A stretch of 64,000 nt of DNA, from assembly GCF_011074885.1 (NCBI RefSeq), contig NC_054688.1, positions 744,001-808,000 of the forward strand, read 5' to 3'. The notes under the pieces were generated by a model. It worked only from the letters and a program-made list of their open reading frames with translations, did no database searches and had not been told where the DNA came from. This DNA comes from Brettanomyces bruxellensis (taxonomy: Eukaryota; Ascomycota; Pichiomycetes; Pichiales; Pichiaceae). Position 1 is the stretch's first letter. Each line of letters opens with the position of its first letter. Both the position numbers and the translations under genes were made by a program. Of the stretch, positions 17,547 to 27,756 are shown piece after piece.

Positions 17547-20500
17547 TTATGCCTCTAGGCCAAAACTGCTAAATTCCTTTTTCAAGTTTTTGAACTTCTT
17601 CTTGGACTTCTTTCTTCCAAACATGTGTTTGTAGAATCGGGCGATCTTCATAAATAAGTGCTTCTGGCCAAACTCTAAAACTGCGTAATTGACAAACGCA
17701 CATATCAATAGTTGAATATCCAAAGACCATGGTGTCCATGTCAAATCCATCAAATCTCCAAACCAGGAAGCTGGATCAATACCCATCAATCCGATCGACA
17801 AGCAAATCGTGAGTATGATTGTTATAATGAAAGGCCTATTCTTAATGGCAGATTCTCTGTATGGAGGCCCGACCGTTAGCATCAATGCAGCAAAAATGTA
17901 CTGGAAATTCGCAAAGAGAAAAACAACAGTGTTATCAGAACATTTCACCTCTTCATCATTGCCCGGAACAGCTTTGCGATACCACGGTTCTTGAGGATGT
18001 TTGCCCCAAAGCCAGCCAAATATCTGGAAAAAGCACTCGATGAGGATGGAGCCAAGTAGAGGTATAAGAATTTTTGGAGACACTAGATTAGCGGTGGGTC
18101 TCTTTTTGCACATGATTGGGTATGCTTTTGACCATGACATGAATATGGCGATTGGAATTATCAAGAACAGATCAATGTAAAGGAACTGGAAGTCACCTAG
18201 ATTCACACCTTCTTTGTATAATATGGAAACACTGATAAACTGAATGGCAGAATACAACGACATATACTGGAAGCACGAGAAACTTGTAACCAATGCCGCA
18301 CGGCCCTCTTTAATCACATCGGGCACACAGGAAATCTCAAATGTTCGGGAAGTGAATGGCGCAGCAACAGATGCTTCAGCTTCACTCAATGAAATTCCAA
18401 CATCTGCAGCTTTGAGCGCACCACAATCGTTCGCACCATCACCACAAAAGCTTACAGTGTAGTCCAAAGATTTAAGCCGATCGACAAGCTCATGTTTTTC
18501 ATCTGGCGACATCCTAGCAAATATTGCACCTCTCATGATCATTCTCTCTATCAAGTACTGCTGATTCGCCATCTCAGTCAAAATATACTTGAAGACATCA
18601 CCTGTCACTGCCACACAGTAGTTATCATCCTGGTTTATATTTGTTGGTGCCAGGGTAGTCGCATCTAGTTGAAGATCTGGATTATCAACTTCATTCCATA
18701 CAATCAGAGGCTGACCTTGTGCTGGTGAATCACCAAAAGCCGGATTTTTGAAGTTAAACGAAGCGATATAAACCTTGGTTGAGTCATTTATAAGAGAGCA
18801 TTCCTTAGCCACACTCACGGCAGTAAGAATATTATCACCGGTACACATAATGGTTCTGATTCCTGCAGTTCTTAATTCAGTGAGAACACGCTTTGTGGAT
18901 CCTTTAAGCTTATTTTCAAAAACTATGAAACCGATGAATTCTAGTTCACTCTCCACTTTTTCACGCGACAAATCATTCAGAAATGTCAAATTATTCGTAT
19001 TTTTACGATAACGTGGTGGACGTGTAATGGTTTTGGTTGCACATGCAATAACCCTGTATCCGGAGTGTGTATAATGCGAAAGTAATTCATGGAAATTTTC
19101 AGGGATACTCTCCGAAAGACATATTTCTTCCATAACTTCTGGTGCTCCCTTCACGAAAACTTTAATCTCATCATCGTCATCGTCATATGACTGGCATATG
19201 ACAGACATTCGCCTGAGCTGGGAGATGAACTCATACTCCTTTATCTGAACAAAGCTTTGATCGGCATTGTTTCCATCGCTTGCGGTAAATAATATTGGAT
19301 TTGCATTCTGTGGTAATTTATGCCGCAATATGTAGTGCTGTAACTGCTGATTTTCAGAAGGCTCCTCAATCAATTTCCAGCCCGTGAATTCAAACATTTT
19401 TGCATCCAATGGATCTCCAATTAGTTCTCCCGCGATAAGTTTTAACGAATGGCATGTAAGCATTGTTAAGAATAGATCCATCGACTGTTTGTTATTCTTT
19501 TCCAGCGACATCATTTCTTCCAAATTCTCAAAGAGATCGGAAAACACGTGCTGCTTCCTATCTGTCATGGACTTCGATACATTTAGTCCCATAACGTCTA
19601 AGCCTTCTTCAGTAAGAGTTCCCGTTTTATCAAAGCACACAACATCCAATTTTCCACCTATGTTGAGCCTCGTTGGCGCAATACAGAATATATTCTTCCT
19701 CCGAAGGCGTGCCAAAGCAAAACTTGTACCTATGGTTAAAGTAGCCGGTAAAGCCGGTGGAACAATAATGGTGATGATATCCAACGCACGCAAAATGATG
19801 GTCTTTGTGTCGACACCAAGCTTAACAAAATTAATGATGGAGAATAAAAAGCCAATGCCGGCAACAAGTCCCATAACACCAATATATTTGAATGAATCCT
19901 CATAGAACTTGAATCCTGTGGGTTTAGGAAATAGCATTGTCCTAACCAATGCCCCCTTTGTAGTATTAAATCCTGTTCTCATGACCAATGCAGTTGCTGG
20001 CTCCGTACCGTTATTACCATATCGACACCTAACAATCTTTGTTCCACTGTACAAAAAGGACTTGGTGAAGTGAGAAGAAAACTTCGCTCCGGTGTATTCT
20101 TGCTTTAGATTTTTCACAGTATCTGATGCAACCGGGACTTTCGACACTGGGACTGATTCTCCAGTAAGCATAGACTCGTTAACAATGCAGTCCCCACTTA
20201 AAAGCAATGAATCGCACGGTAAAATAGATAAAGAAGGATCTGAAACTTCGTAAACATCACCTGGAACTAAGTCACTTGAAGAAACTTCCGTCCAGTATCC
20301 ATTTCTACGAACCCGGATTGTGCATTCAAACAAAGCAAGCTGTCTCATTCTTTCCATATTCTGTCGTGTTTCTATCAAAGACTGGGAGATCGATAGAACG
20401 GATATTATAAAGATGCAAAATGCATAGTAGTAGTAGTTATCGGATAGCCAAAGGATGACGGAAAAGATTTGAAAAGCGTAGAATGGATGCAGTATTTCAT

Positions 20501-21827
20501 CCCGTAAAAGTGCATACACTGACTTGTCTTTTATTTCTATTATGTTTTTCCCAAAAGTGTCCCTTCTTGCCATATGGACTTCCTTTGTTATTCCATCCTT
20601 GAGATCAGGATAATGGCACCATCTCTTATCAAGCCAATTTGTTGCCAACCTGTAGAGGTCAACTCTAGGGTCGTAGAAAAACTTCATGTAACGATATTCA
20701 AAAAAGATGAGAATAGGAATAATTGAATCATCCTCGTCTCCAACTTCGTCCTCCTTAGGATATATGCCGGATGGCCATATGAATGTGGATATTCTCCTAT
20801 TGTACCATTCTCGCTTCACATTGATCACATCCAAGAGCCCATACTCATCCTCAATAACTACCATTTCTGCTTTTCCTAATGGGACACGCTCGGCCAATAT
20901 CTGTATTTTATATCTAGGAAACCATCTGAAAAATAGGTATCCAAGACCTAAGGTGAGTGTGACGATCACGTAATAAAGTACCAATCCCATCTTCGTTATT
21001 CTGTAAGAGGCAATACCAACCACAAGATCCTCCTCAGCAAGATAGAATCGCTGATTTTCATTGCGGGCTGGAAACTTGGGGAGAAATAGCTGGTCGTGAT
21101 ACTTGACATCAGCTTTCTTGTAATTTCCTGCCACCACATCATCGCTAAGCTGCTTTCTTATGAACTCGTTCTCAGCATCGTATGCTAGTCTCCTCTCGGC
21201 ATACTCGGCTCCATGTGTATCACCATTGGACTCATCTTCTCTACTATTATTGGTGCTACCATAATCTGCTGATTCATGTGTGGCATCCAATCCCGGAGAA
21301 AGACCACTACACTCATCTTCAGATGCCAATGCCTCACTATCCGTGTAATCATCCTCGAAATGATTCCAGTTTGTGTCATAATCAACCGGAACAGGGCCAG
21401 AGCGTGAATTTGTAGTCATTCTCCTTAAACTGGAGACACCCTTGGCAGATTCGATCTCATCAGCAGTGAAAAAACTAAATCTTGCTCTCTGTGAAAACTG
21501 TCTATCCGTTGTATTTGTATTTTCATCTGTTTCCCCAGTTTGATCCAAATAAGGCTCGCTTAGGACAAACGACTCTCCCCCTCTACTATGTGAGGGAGAT
21601 AGAGAAACGACAGAAGGTGAATTGACAGAGTGAATGTGATGATGGAATTTTGACACAGACGATGGAACAACTTGCGAAGCTGCTCCAGAGAAGATTTCTG
21701 TGTCATTTTCCTCTGCGTGTGCTACCGACGAATGGATAGAATGCAAAGCAGAAGAATTCGATGATTCTCTTCGAGATTGAGGGCTGTATATGCGAACACC
21801 CTCAGAATTGTCCACTTCTTTTGACAT
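17547..21827 (-). CDS. YPK9: P5B-type vacuolar cation/polyamine ATPase Ypk9
   Basis: A P-type ATPase of 1426 residues. Motifs in order: long Ser-rich acidic cytosolic N-terminus (~250 residues), membrane segments starting near LVLYYVIVTLTLGLGYLFF, LTGES in the actuator domain (~556), the P5B hallmark PPALP in the ion-path helix (~686), phosphorylation motif DKTGTLT (~733), KGAPE in the nucleotide domain, and GDGANDCGALKAADVG (~1127), then the C-terminal membrane segments. PPALP separates P5B from P5A (Spf1). Yeast Ypk9 and human ATP13A2 (PARK9) sit in the vacuolar/lysosomal membrane; ATP13A2 exports polyamines from the lysosome lumen, and ypk9 mutants are sensitive to manganese and other metals. 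The open frame extends to 21896 only from a GTG; ATG 21827 is the first usable start. Confidence 0.92.
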   Translation of the reverse strand: MSKEVDNSEGVRIYSPQSRRESSNSSALHSIHSSVAHAEENDTEIFSGAASQVVPSSVSKFHHHIHSVNSPSVVSLSPSHSRGGESFVLSEPYLDQTGETDENTNTTDRQFSQRARFSFFTADEIESAKGVSSLRRMTTNSRSGPVPVDYDTNWNHFEDDYTDSEALASEDECSGLSPGLDATHESADYGSTNNSREDESNGDTHGAEYAERRLAYDAENEFIRKQLSDDVVAGNYKKADVKYHDQLFLPKFPARNENQRFYLAEEDLVVGIASYRITKMGLVLYYVIVTLTLGLGYLFFRWFPRYKIQILAERVPLGKAEMVVIEDEYGLLDVINVKREWYNRRISTFIWPSGIYPKEDEVGDEDDSIIPILIFFEYRYMKFFYDPRVDLYRLATNWLDKRWCHYPDLKDGITKEVHMARRDTFGKNIIEIKDKSVYALLRDEILHPFYAFQIFSVILWLSDNYYYYAFCIFIISVLSISQSLIETRQNMERMRQLALFECTIRVRRNGYWTEVSSSDLVPGDVYEVSDPSLSILPCDSLLLSGDCIVNESMLTGESVPVSKVPVASDTVKNLKQEYTGAKFSSHFTKSFLYSGTKIVRCRYGNNGTEPATALVMRTGFNTTKGALVRTMLFPKPTGFKFYEDSFKYIGVMGLVAGIGFLFSIINFVKLGVDTKTIILRALDIITIIVPPALPATLTIGTSFALARLRRKNIFCIAPTRLNIGGKLDVVCFDKTGTLTEEGLDVMGLNVSKSMTDRKQHVFSDLFENLEEMMSLEKNNKQSMDLFLTMLTCHSLKLIAGELIGDPLDAKMFEFTGWKLIEEPSENQQLQHYILRHKLPQNANPILFTASDGNNADQSFVQIKEYEFISQLRRMSVICQSYDDDDDEIKVFVKGAPEVMEEICLSESIPENFHELLSHYTHSGYRVIACATKTITRPPRYRKNTNNLTFLNDLSREKVESELEFIGFIVFENKLKGSTKRVLTELRTAGIRTIMCTGDNILTAVSVAKECSLINDSTKVYIASFNFKNPAFGDSPAQGQPLIVWNEVDNPDLQLDATTLAPTNINQDDNYCVAVTGDVFKYILTEMANQQYLIERMIMRGAIFARMSPDEKHELVDRLKSLDYTVSFCGDGANDCGALKAADVGISLSEAEASVAAPFTSRTFEISCVPDVIKEGRAALVTSFSCFQYMSLYSAIQFISVSILYKEGVNLGDFQFLYIDLFLIIPIAIFMSWSKAYPIMCKKRPTANLVSPKILIPLLGSILIECFFQIFGWLWGKHPQEPWYRKAVPGNDEEVKCSDNTVVFLFANFQYIFAALMLTVGPPYRESAIKNRPFIITIILTICLSIGLMGIDPASWFGDLMDLTWTPWSLDIQLLICAFVNYAVLEFGQKHLFMKIARFYKHMFGRKKSKKKFKNLKKEFSSFGLEA

Positions 21828-22753
21828 TATACGGATGGTTTTTAAGCTATCTGTATACACCAAATCGTGGAATTTTATTTGCGTGTATATAGCCACCTAA
21901 CAATTGGGAATCACCGATATCCTGGAAACTTTGGATCATGATAACACTTTCTTTCATGCCGTATCTAAGTGAAGCAGTAATCTTTTTTTCTTTTTTTTTT
22001 TGTGCTTTGTCATTTTTCATTTTTTGCGCGGTGGTGTGGTTTTCTTCCCTTAAACGGCGAGAAATACCAGAATGAGAAAAAAGCAAGATAACCTTCCGAC
22101 CGGCCTCTTTCTATTATCAAGTAATATGGACAAAAGAAGATATGATACTAATTAAGTCTAAGGTATAAGAAAGCTGCCGTAACTATCACAAGATTCCGCA
22201 TCGTGCCTTAATTCACCATCTGCTCATATATAGCAATATATTATTATTGGTATGCACAACTACAACCTACACTATCTACAAACCATGAGGCCATCAAATT
22301 TATGACAAAGCAAGTGATTGCATGAACTTTATTCAAACCGTCAACAACTCAAAGTTATTACAGCAAATCGTCACACTTATGTACTTAGAGCACCGCTCCA
22401 TATGCACATGTGTAATTTAATTGGTCAGCATAGCATATTGACACCACTTCACACAGAAAAAAAAAAAAAAGAGAGGAAAAAATCACAAATAACCTCCATA
22501 TATGAATGCACAGCACAGCACAAAACGATTTTGAAACTGTTAAGAATTGAAATCCAAAAAAATGCTCTATCCTCAAGCAATCAACGAAAAAGCAACTGAT
22601 AATTAATACAGTGTTGAATGTAGCGGTTAATAGAGATATTAGCAAAGATTCCAGAGTTTAACATCCGGACGGCAATCAATACAACAGCTCCAGCAGCCAA
22701 TTTGTACTGCTGTTTCACATATAAAAAAAAGGAATTTCTAATCCAAACATTTC
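21828..22753. other. intergenic: YPK9 promoter and 3' flank of the EDC1-like gene
   Basis: A 926-bp interval. T7 and T11 runs at 21983-21989 and 21991-22001 read as A-runs on the YPK9 coding strand, about 160 bp upstream of its ATG. An A15-type run lies near 22458-22472. Short ORFs are low complexity and unconvincing; no RNA gene was recognised. Confidence 0.5.
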
Positions 22754-23671
22754 TCATTTACCAGTAAATGAGGGTCTTGGAAGTGAAACAGCAGATGGCG
22801 AACTATGAAAAGATGATCCGGCATAGACCTTATTTGATCCAGAGAGCGAATCTGTTGAATATGAAGTCATAGAAGTCAAGTTCGAATATTTGGCTCTTGA
22901 GAAATGCTCTGGTTCGTTACCAAATACCGGCCTAGAACCATCCGGAAGGGTCTGCAAACCCGGAGTACGCAACTCTGCGTAGTGATTAGAGGAAGAAGTA
23001 GTTGGTGGTGTTAAGTTCAAATATGACGAAGATGCAGACATTGGTGGTGAGTGGCTACTAGCACGAGAGTGTGAACGAGACCGGGATTTCCGCTGGGATT
23101 GATTTCTTGAATGCGAACGAGAGCTTTGTGAACTAGACTCAGACATTTCCATCCGAATACCACCATTTTTGTTGTTTTTGCCGGTGTTGTTGTTAAAAAC
23201 AGGCCTGGATCCATCTGGAAGTGATGGTTCAGCAAAAGTGTCGGAAATCAGCATATTCTTCAAATCGTTAGTTGTCTCTTTGAGGCTTATAGCCGTGCTC
23301 TTTAACACCGCTCTGTTTTTCATGCCGTCTCCCGAATGCTGCCGGTTAATGTTCTTGCGACCTTTCCCAGTCTCATTTCTGAGTTTAACCGGATACTTAA
23401 GCTTTTCATGGCCAAAGTTGACGCTTGATCCGTCAGGCAGAGCTCCTCTGGGTGGTATAGAAAACTCTTTTTGTTCTTGCTTTGAGGCTTTCTTGCCCTT
23501 GGCTTTAATCTTTCGATCCTTCTTATTCTGTTCACTTCTATTAGGTTTATTCATATTCTTCTTACTTCCATTCTGCTTTTTTATATGCTTCTGAGGTTCG
23601 CGTGGCGTAACTTTCAAATCAAGTTGTCCACCTGCCTCTGGCATACTTTGTATTCTTTCATGAATCATCAT
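22754..23671 (-). CDS. EDC1: EDC1/EDC2-type enhancer of mRNA decapping
   Basis: A 305-residue, basic, largely disordered protein. The C-terminus has a YAGSSF motif (residue 283) followed by LPRPSF (297-302), the bipartite motif that in Edc1/Edc2 and human PNRC2 binds Dcp1 and stimulates the Dcp2 decapping enzyme in the cytoplasm. Upstream, a short helix-like NDLKNMLISD (135-144) and an IPP-x-x-x-LPDGS-x-x-x-FGH segment (72-88) match my memory of S. cerevisiae Edc1. Unusually, LPDGS is present three times: 78-87, 151-160 and 242-251, the latter two reading LPDGSRPVF. An RS-rich stretch lies between (~185-205). S. cerevisiae Edc1 is shorter (~175). EDC1 and EDC2 arose as a Saccharomyces pair, so one gene here probably represents both. 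Confidence 0.82.
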   Translation of the reverse strand: MMIHERIQSMPEAGGQLDLKVTPREPQKHIKKQNGSKKNMNKPNRSEQNKKDRKIKAKGKKASKQEQKEFSIPPRGALPDGSSVNFGHEKLKYPVKLRNETGKGRKNINRQHSGDGMKNRAVLKSTAISLKETTNDLKNMLISDTFAEPSLPDGSRPVFNNNTGKNNKNGGIRMEMSESSSQSSRSHSRNQSQRKSRSRSHSRASSHSPPMSASSSYLNLTPPTTSSSNHYAELRTPGLQTLPDGSRPVFGNEPEHFSRAKYSNLTSMTSYSTDSLSGSNKVYAGSSFHSSPSAVSLPRPSFTGK

Positions 23672-23982
23672 ATTTCAAAATATTTGCTATATAGAATTCA
23701 TTAAATATTCTTTTAGGAAGTTCTGATGGATATGTTAAATCAGTATTCACTAAGAGATGAAAACTTGTAGATGGGAAAAGGGGATATTTCATATTTTTGT
23801 AGAAAAATAAAGTGGCGACGAGATAGACAAGATTAAACAAAGGTCAGGCGTTAAATTAAAGCGGCATAAAAAAATAAATAAACTAATTAAAATTAAATAC
23901 AATTAACAAATAATCCCCCAAGCAGAGGGGGGGGATGAGGCTATTAGGATAATGCAGAATATGCCAAGGCGAATAACACCAT

Positions 23983-24004
23983 AAAAAAAAAAAAAAAAAA
24001 AAAA
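23983..24004 (+). repeat. poly(A) tract of 22 bases
   Basis: Uninterrupted A22 in the divergent region, about 310 bp upstream of the EDC1-like gene and over 1.1 kb from the SFK1-like start. Confidence 0.9.
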
Positions 24005-24175
24005 TTGTTTGCTTCTTTATCTTTAATTACTCAATGATGAGATAATGGGATACCAGATATCAGCAAAACGAACGTAGAGGATTTGCGTTATTAACAAGAA
24101 CTTCCAATGATATATCTCAATCAACCTACACCTGTCACATGTCACAAATCTTAACTCACCTTTTATCCCAATGTT

Positions 24176-24188
24176 GGGGGGGGGGGGG
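24176..24188 (+). repeat. poly(G) tract of 13 bases
   Basis: Thirteen consecutive G in AT-rich intergenic DNA. Exact length is uncertain since sequencing and assembly slip at such runs. Confidence 0.85.
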
Positions 24189-25140
24189 TAAGTACAACAA
24201 AAATACCGTTTTGAAAAAATAATACAATTGCCGTTTAGATGAGCGCATACGGTTTTCAAATGAACGTACAATTTGAAATCTTAGGTGGCATTAATGTTTA
24301 GTCTCGCAATATAACTGGTGCAATGATTTTTTGTCTGAATATTTTTGACTGCTTCTCATATCTTAATTTACTAATTCAACACCCACCCTTGCACCGTAAA
24401 CATGGCACACGAATTCAATGAGAAGAGATAAGGTTCGAAGTATAATAATATCGAAAGACCTATTCCCCCGTTCGATGATCCTTTATATAAAATTAAATTT
24501 GTTTCTCGCATCGAAAAAAAAAAAAATTTGAACGCAAGCATGATAATGCTGATATTGGAATGTACGAATAATTCTTGCGAGTATTTCCCAAAAATGTAGT
24601 TCGACGATCGACAAATCGAGGAAAAAATTCACGTGCCATATTTTCCGGTAGCGCGACGGTTCCCAGTAGAAATATTTTTCAGAGGTTACTTCTTTTTTTA
24701 TCTTCGTATATTCAGGTATACATTGTTCACGGTCTTTTTTTGTGAATCAACTAAAAAAGCTCAGCCCCTTGGGGCGATTTCTTCCTTCCTGTTGCTATGT
24801 ACACATTCCTCTTTAATTTGATTGACCGCTCGTTATCATAACTGTTTCTGGGTGCCAAATTCTCGGCACATTCGGCGCAGTACTTTGATACGGTATCATA
24901 TACTTTTCTTTCATTTTGAGAGTTATAACTGTTCCTGTATAAATGAGCACAACGCGCATATTTACCACGTCAATATTAAAGAAAACGCAAGAGAACAGGG
25001 CACGGAAACTGCAACCAAAGTAGAAACCGTTGATAGAAACCGTTGAGAACAGATCTGATTTTTATAGAAAGCGGCTACGCACAAATTCTCAATACTTTTC
25101 ACATAGACATAGATTTTGGCATACAATTGCAGTTGAAGTA

Positions 25141-25968
25141 ATGGGATTGCCGGATATTAAACCAAAATATGCATGGATTCTTCCATTGGTTGCCTGCTTC
25201 TGGTGGTGGGCCATGCTTATTGGATTGTTAGTGTCATGGATCGTTTCTGGACGACAACCATACTATACAGATTATGCAAATATGAGTCGGTGGATCATAT
25301 ATCTATCTGATGTTGCAGCCACAGACCGCCAGCCTGTGTTTATTTGCGGCAGTGCACTCATGGGTGTATTCGGTGTCTGGGCGACGTATGAAGAATATAG
25401 ACTTCGAGGCGAAAAGGCAAATTACTTACTTCCATACTTCAATCGGATCACCAAATGTTTGCAGTTTTGTTTGGTGATAGCCATGTCGTTGTCGTCATTT
25501 TTCATATTGATGGTCAGCTGCTTCAAGGTTACCACGCACACTCAAATTCACGTGCTGTTTTTAGCTCTTTTCATTGGTTTCGACGTTGTGTTTGCAATTA
25601 TTGACCTGATACTCAAGCTTATATACAACTACCACTATCGCGAACGTTACTTTGCCATCTGTTTTGGCATTACGCTTATCTGGACTCTCTGCACTGTGGC
25701 TGCTATTTCCTTTTATGGAATTTTCATTCTTGTTGCCAATGATCAGGGAAATGCATCATATTTCTATGGTTACTCGGGTGTCATGGAGTGGACTGCCTGC
25801 TTTTTGTATGGATTGGTTTTCTTTATTCTTGCTGTGGACTTGACACGCCCAAAAGTAGGTATGAAATTCAGAAAGCACCGTATAAACACCTCATCGTCGG
25901 CCGGAACTACTTTAACCGGAGTTTCGGATGGCTTACAGTTTCCTGAAATGGCCCAAACGATGTTATGA
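25141..25968 (+). CDS. SFK1: Frag1/DRAM/Sfk1-family membrane protein
   Basis: A 275-residue polytopic membrane protein. I count about six hydrophobic segments, beginning with WILPLVACFWWWAMLIGLLV near the N-terminus and ending with ACFLYGLVFFILAVDL, with a short polar C-terminal tail. A central W-x-T-YEEYRL and the segment after ISDVAA-type wording (YLSDVAATDRQPVF) fit the Frag1/DRAM/Sfk1 family. S. cerevisiae Sfk1 sits in the plasma membrane, helps localise the PI4-kinase Stt4 and affects phospholipid asymmetry and ergosterol distribution. ATG 25141 starts directly before the first membrane segment; the 37 extra codons upstream begin with a non-ATG codon and are rejected. Shorter than yeast Sfk1 (~353), so the exact orthology is less sure than the family. 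Confidence 0.75.
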   Translation: MGLPDIKPKYAWILPLVACFWWWAMLIGLLVSWIVSGRQPYYTDYANMSRWIIYLSDVAATDRQPVFICGSALMGVFGVWATYEEYRLRGEKANYLLPYFNRITKCLQFCLVIAMSLSSFFILMVSCFKVTTHTQIHVLFLALFIGFDVVFAIIDLILKLIYNYHYRERYFAICFGITLIWTLCTVAAISFYGIFILVANDQGNASYFYGYSGVMEWTACFLYGLVFFILAVDLTRPKVGMKFRKHRINTSSSAGTTLTGVSDGLQFPEMAQTML

Positions 25969-26146
25969 GCCTTATGTACATTTATTCGTGTCCTCTTTTT
26001 TATATGGGCGTTGTTTACTTGCATTATCGCATTCTGCATTTTTATAAAGCATCTGCTCGCTTCCTCTACTGTACAATGCTCTTCTTTTTGTTTCTTTTTT
26101 TCTCTATAGACGAAAAGGATATTATCCACTACTTATAAATGACTGC

Positions 26147-27100
26147 TTACACTGTGATACTCCGGATTTTATATCCGACACCGTACATTATCTTTCTGGT
26201 TTTGATGAGTGACGCTCCAAGTGCAAGAATTGCAACTGTAAGTTGGCTGAGTCTGCCTTCTGGGAATGACCAGTGATAACTCAATGGCAAGTTGAGGAGG
26301 TTTCTTAAAAGATTTTCGTCCAATGAAACATTTCCGAAAACTTTCTCTCCATTCTTCCTGTATATGAACATCTGTCTTAGTATTTTAATTAACGTTACAA
26401 TGATTGATGCACACCAACAACGCGAAGACCGCGAGTAACAGTATGAACTTATGGCTCCTGACTTTTTATCCTCATACAGTGACCATCTATGACCACATGC
26501 AAAAGCCATATTTTCGAGTGGCTGGTTTCCGTTTCCAATCACAACACCAAATGCCTCAACTAGTTTGAATAATGGTGAGGAATTCTTTTCGCTATAAGTA
26601 CGCTCCAACCCAGTAATTGTCGACGCTATGCTACCAGGAATAGCCCACATTCGGCCAAAGATTCTTATATCGGAAATATACGAGGAGATCGATTTCAAAA
26701 CTTGACTTAATTGTAGCTCCTTTGGGCTTAACACTGCCTCATTTTCTTCCTCCGTGTTTCTCTGCAACACTTGCAATCTATAGCTCAGCACTGCTGCAAA
26801 CTTGCTGGAATGTATCAAAGGGCTAATAACTCTTATAGCCAATTGTAACATGTGATTTGTCACTTTACTGAGTGCTCGAATGATCTGTGGACGTCTTTTA
26901 ATTAGCTCACTGAATAAAAGACATCCGTAACAGACCGTTCCCAAAATTGAATCTTGATCGCCCACATTGCCCATAGGTTCTGTAAGAGCATTGTAAAACT
27001 CGGGTTTAGTTAAAAGTTTTGTAATGTAAACGAGACGAGAAATTAGTCCGGATTTTGTACGTCTAGCATTGTCGTACTTTATCGGTGCAATTTCCGACAT
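26147..27100 (-). CDS. PEX11: PEX11-family peroxin
   Basis: A 317-residue protein I assign to the Pex11 family, which tubulates and divides peroxisomes. Supporting features are an N-terminal amphipathic region after DNARRTKSGLISRL, a middle segment with ISDIRIFGRMWAIPGSI (Pex11-type proteins have a comparable R-x-F-x-R-x-W/L segment before a hydrophobic stretch), and a C-terminal part with YHWSFPEGRLSQ followed by a hydrophobic helix. This wording fits Pex11C- or Pex25/Pex27-like members better than classic Pex11. Peroxisome biogenesis is a reasonable role but the assignment rests on remembered motif similarity only. Convergent with the SFK1-like gene, 178 bp apart. Confidence 0.5.
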   Translation of the reverse strand: MSEIAPIKYDNARRTKSGLISRLVYITKLLTKPEFYNALTEPMGNVGDQDSILGTVCYGCLLFSELIKRRPQIIRALSKVTNHMLQLAIRVISPLIHSSKFAAVLSYRLQVLQRNTEEENEAVLSPKELQLSQVLKSISSYISDIRIFGRMWAIPGSIASTITGLERTYSEKNSSPLFKLVEAFGVVIGNGNQPLENMAFACGHRWSLYEDKKSGAISSYCYSRSSRCWCASIIVTLIKILRQMFIYRKNGEKVFGNVSLDENLLRNLLNLPLSYHWSFPEGRLSQLTVAILALGASLIKTRKIMYGVGYKIRSITV

Positions 27101-27756
27101 GACACTTCAGATTTGTGCTATTTACCTTTGTGTATTCAGAAAATCACTAATTGCTACTTTATGGAATAAAGCATGTGTAAAAAATTGATAAACTGTAAAA
27201 AAGCATGTTGCAGAAATCGAAATTAATCGGTAACATGTTTTTTCACCCCTAAATTTCCAGATGCCTTTTTCAAATACTTCTGCAGCACCAAAAAATCAAT
27301 GTGATACTATATACGAGGGGCACAGAAACTTCAAAGAAAACGCATTTTCTCTATGCCAATTATTATAAAGTACCGTGTGTTTCTAATTAGTGAATCTATT
27401 ATGCCGACTAATTAGCTTTGAATTGACTAATTGACACTCAAAATGCCGTATGCTTATTCCCCCCTGCACCAATCTAATCCTTCTTCCTTTCGGGATATGA
27501 CAACATACGGGTTGCAATAATTTAGATAAATGTTCCTGGTATTTTTGAATCCTCAACAACAATTCACAATCAATAATACTGACAATTCTTTTTCTTGATT
27601 ATTTGGAGGTTAACGGGATCACACATCCAAGCAAAATAAATTGCTTATTTTCTTACATGAAGTATGTACTTCTGGGCATTTTAACGGAATAATTGCAGCG
27701 GCCGTAAAAAAAGACCATTTATCTATAAGTCATATAAAATTATATACACAGAAAGT
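27101..27756. other. intergenic: PEX11-like promoter and NAM2 3' flank
   Basis: A 656-bp AT-rich interval upstream of the PEX11-like gene. A repeated GACTAATTAGCTTTG / GACTAATTGACAC pattern occurs near 27408-27440. No further gene or RNA was recognised. Confidence 0.5.

Larger units (their letters stand above)
23672..25140. other. long divergent intergenic region with homopolymer tracts
   Basis: A 1.47-kb interval between the EDC1-like gene and the SFK1-like gene. It contains a G8 run near 23928-23935, an A22 run at 23983-24004 and a G13 run at 24176-24188. No ORF resembles a known family, no tRNA A/B box pair and no intron signals were found. The open frame in front of the SFK1-like gene (from 25030) uses a non-ATG start and was not extended. 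Confidence 0.5.

Noticed and set aside
24431..24446. GGTTCGAAGT, tRNA B box-like
   Set aside because: Lacks the CC of the B box and any A box upstream.
25030..25140. N-terminal extension of the SFK1-like protein
   Set aside because: The extra 37 codons begin with a non-ATG codon and are polar and unlike the family; ATG 25141 precedes the first membrane segment.
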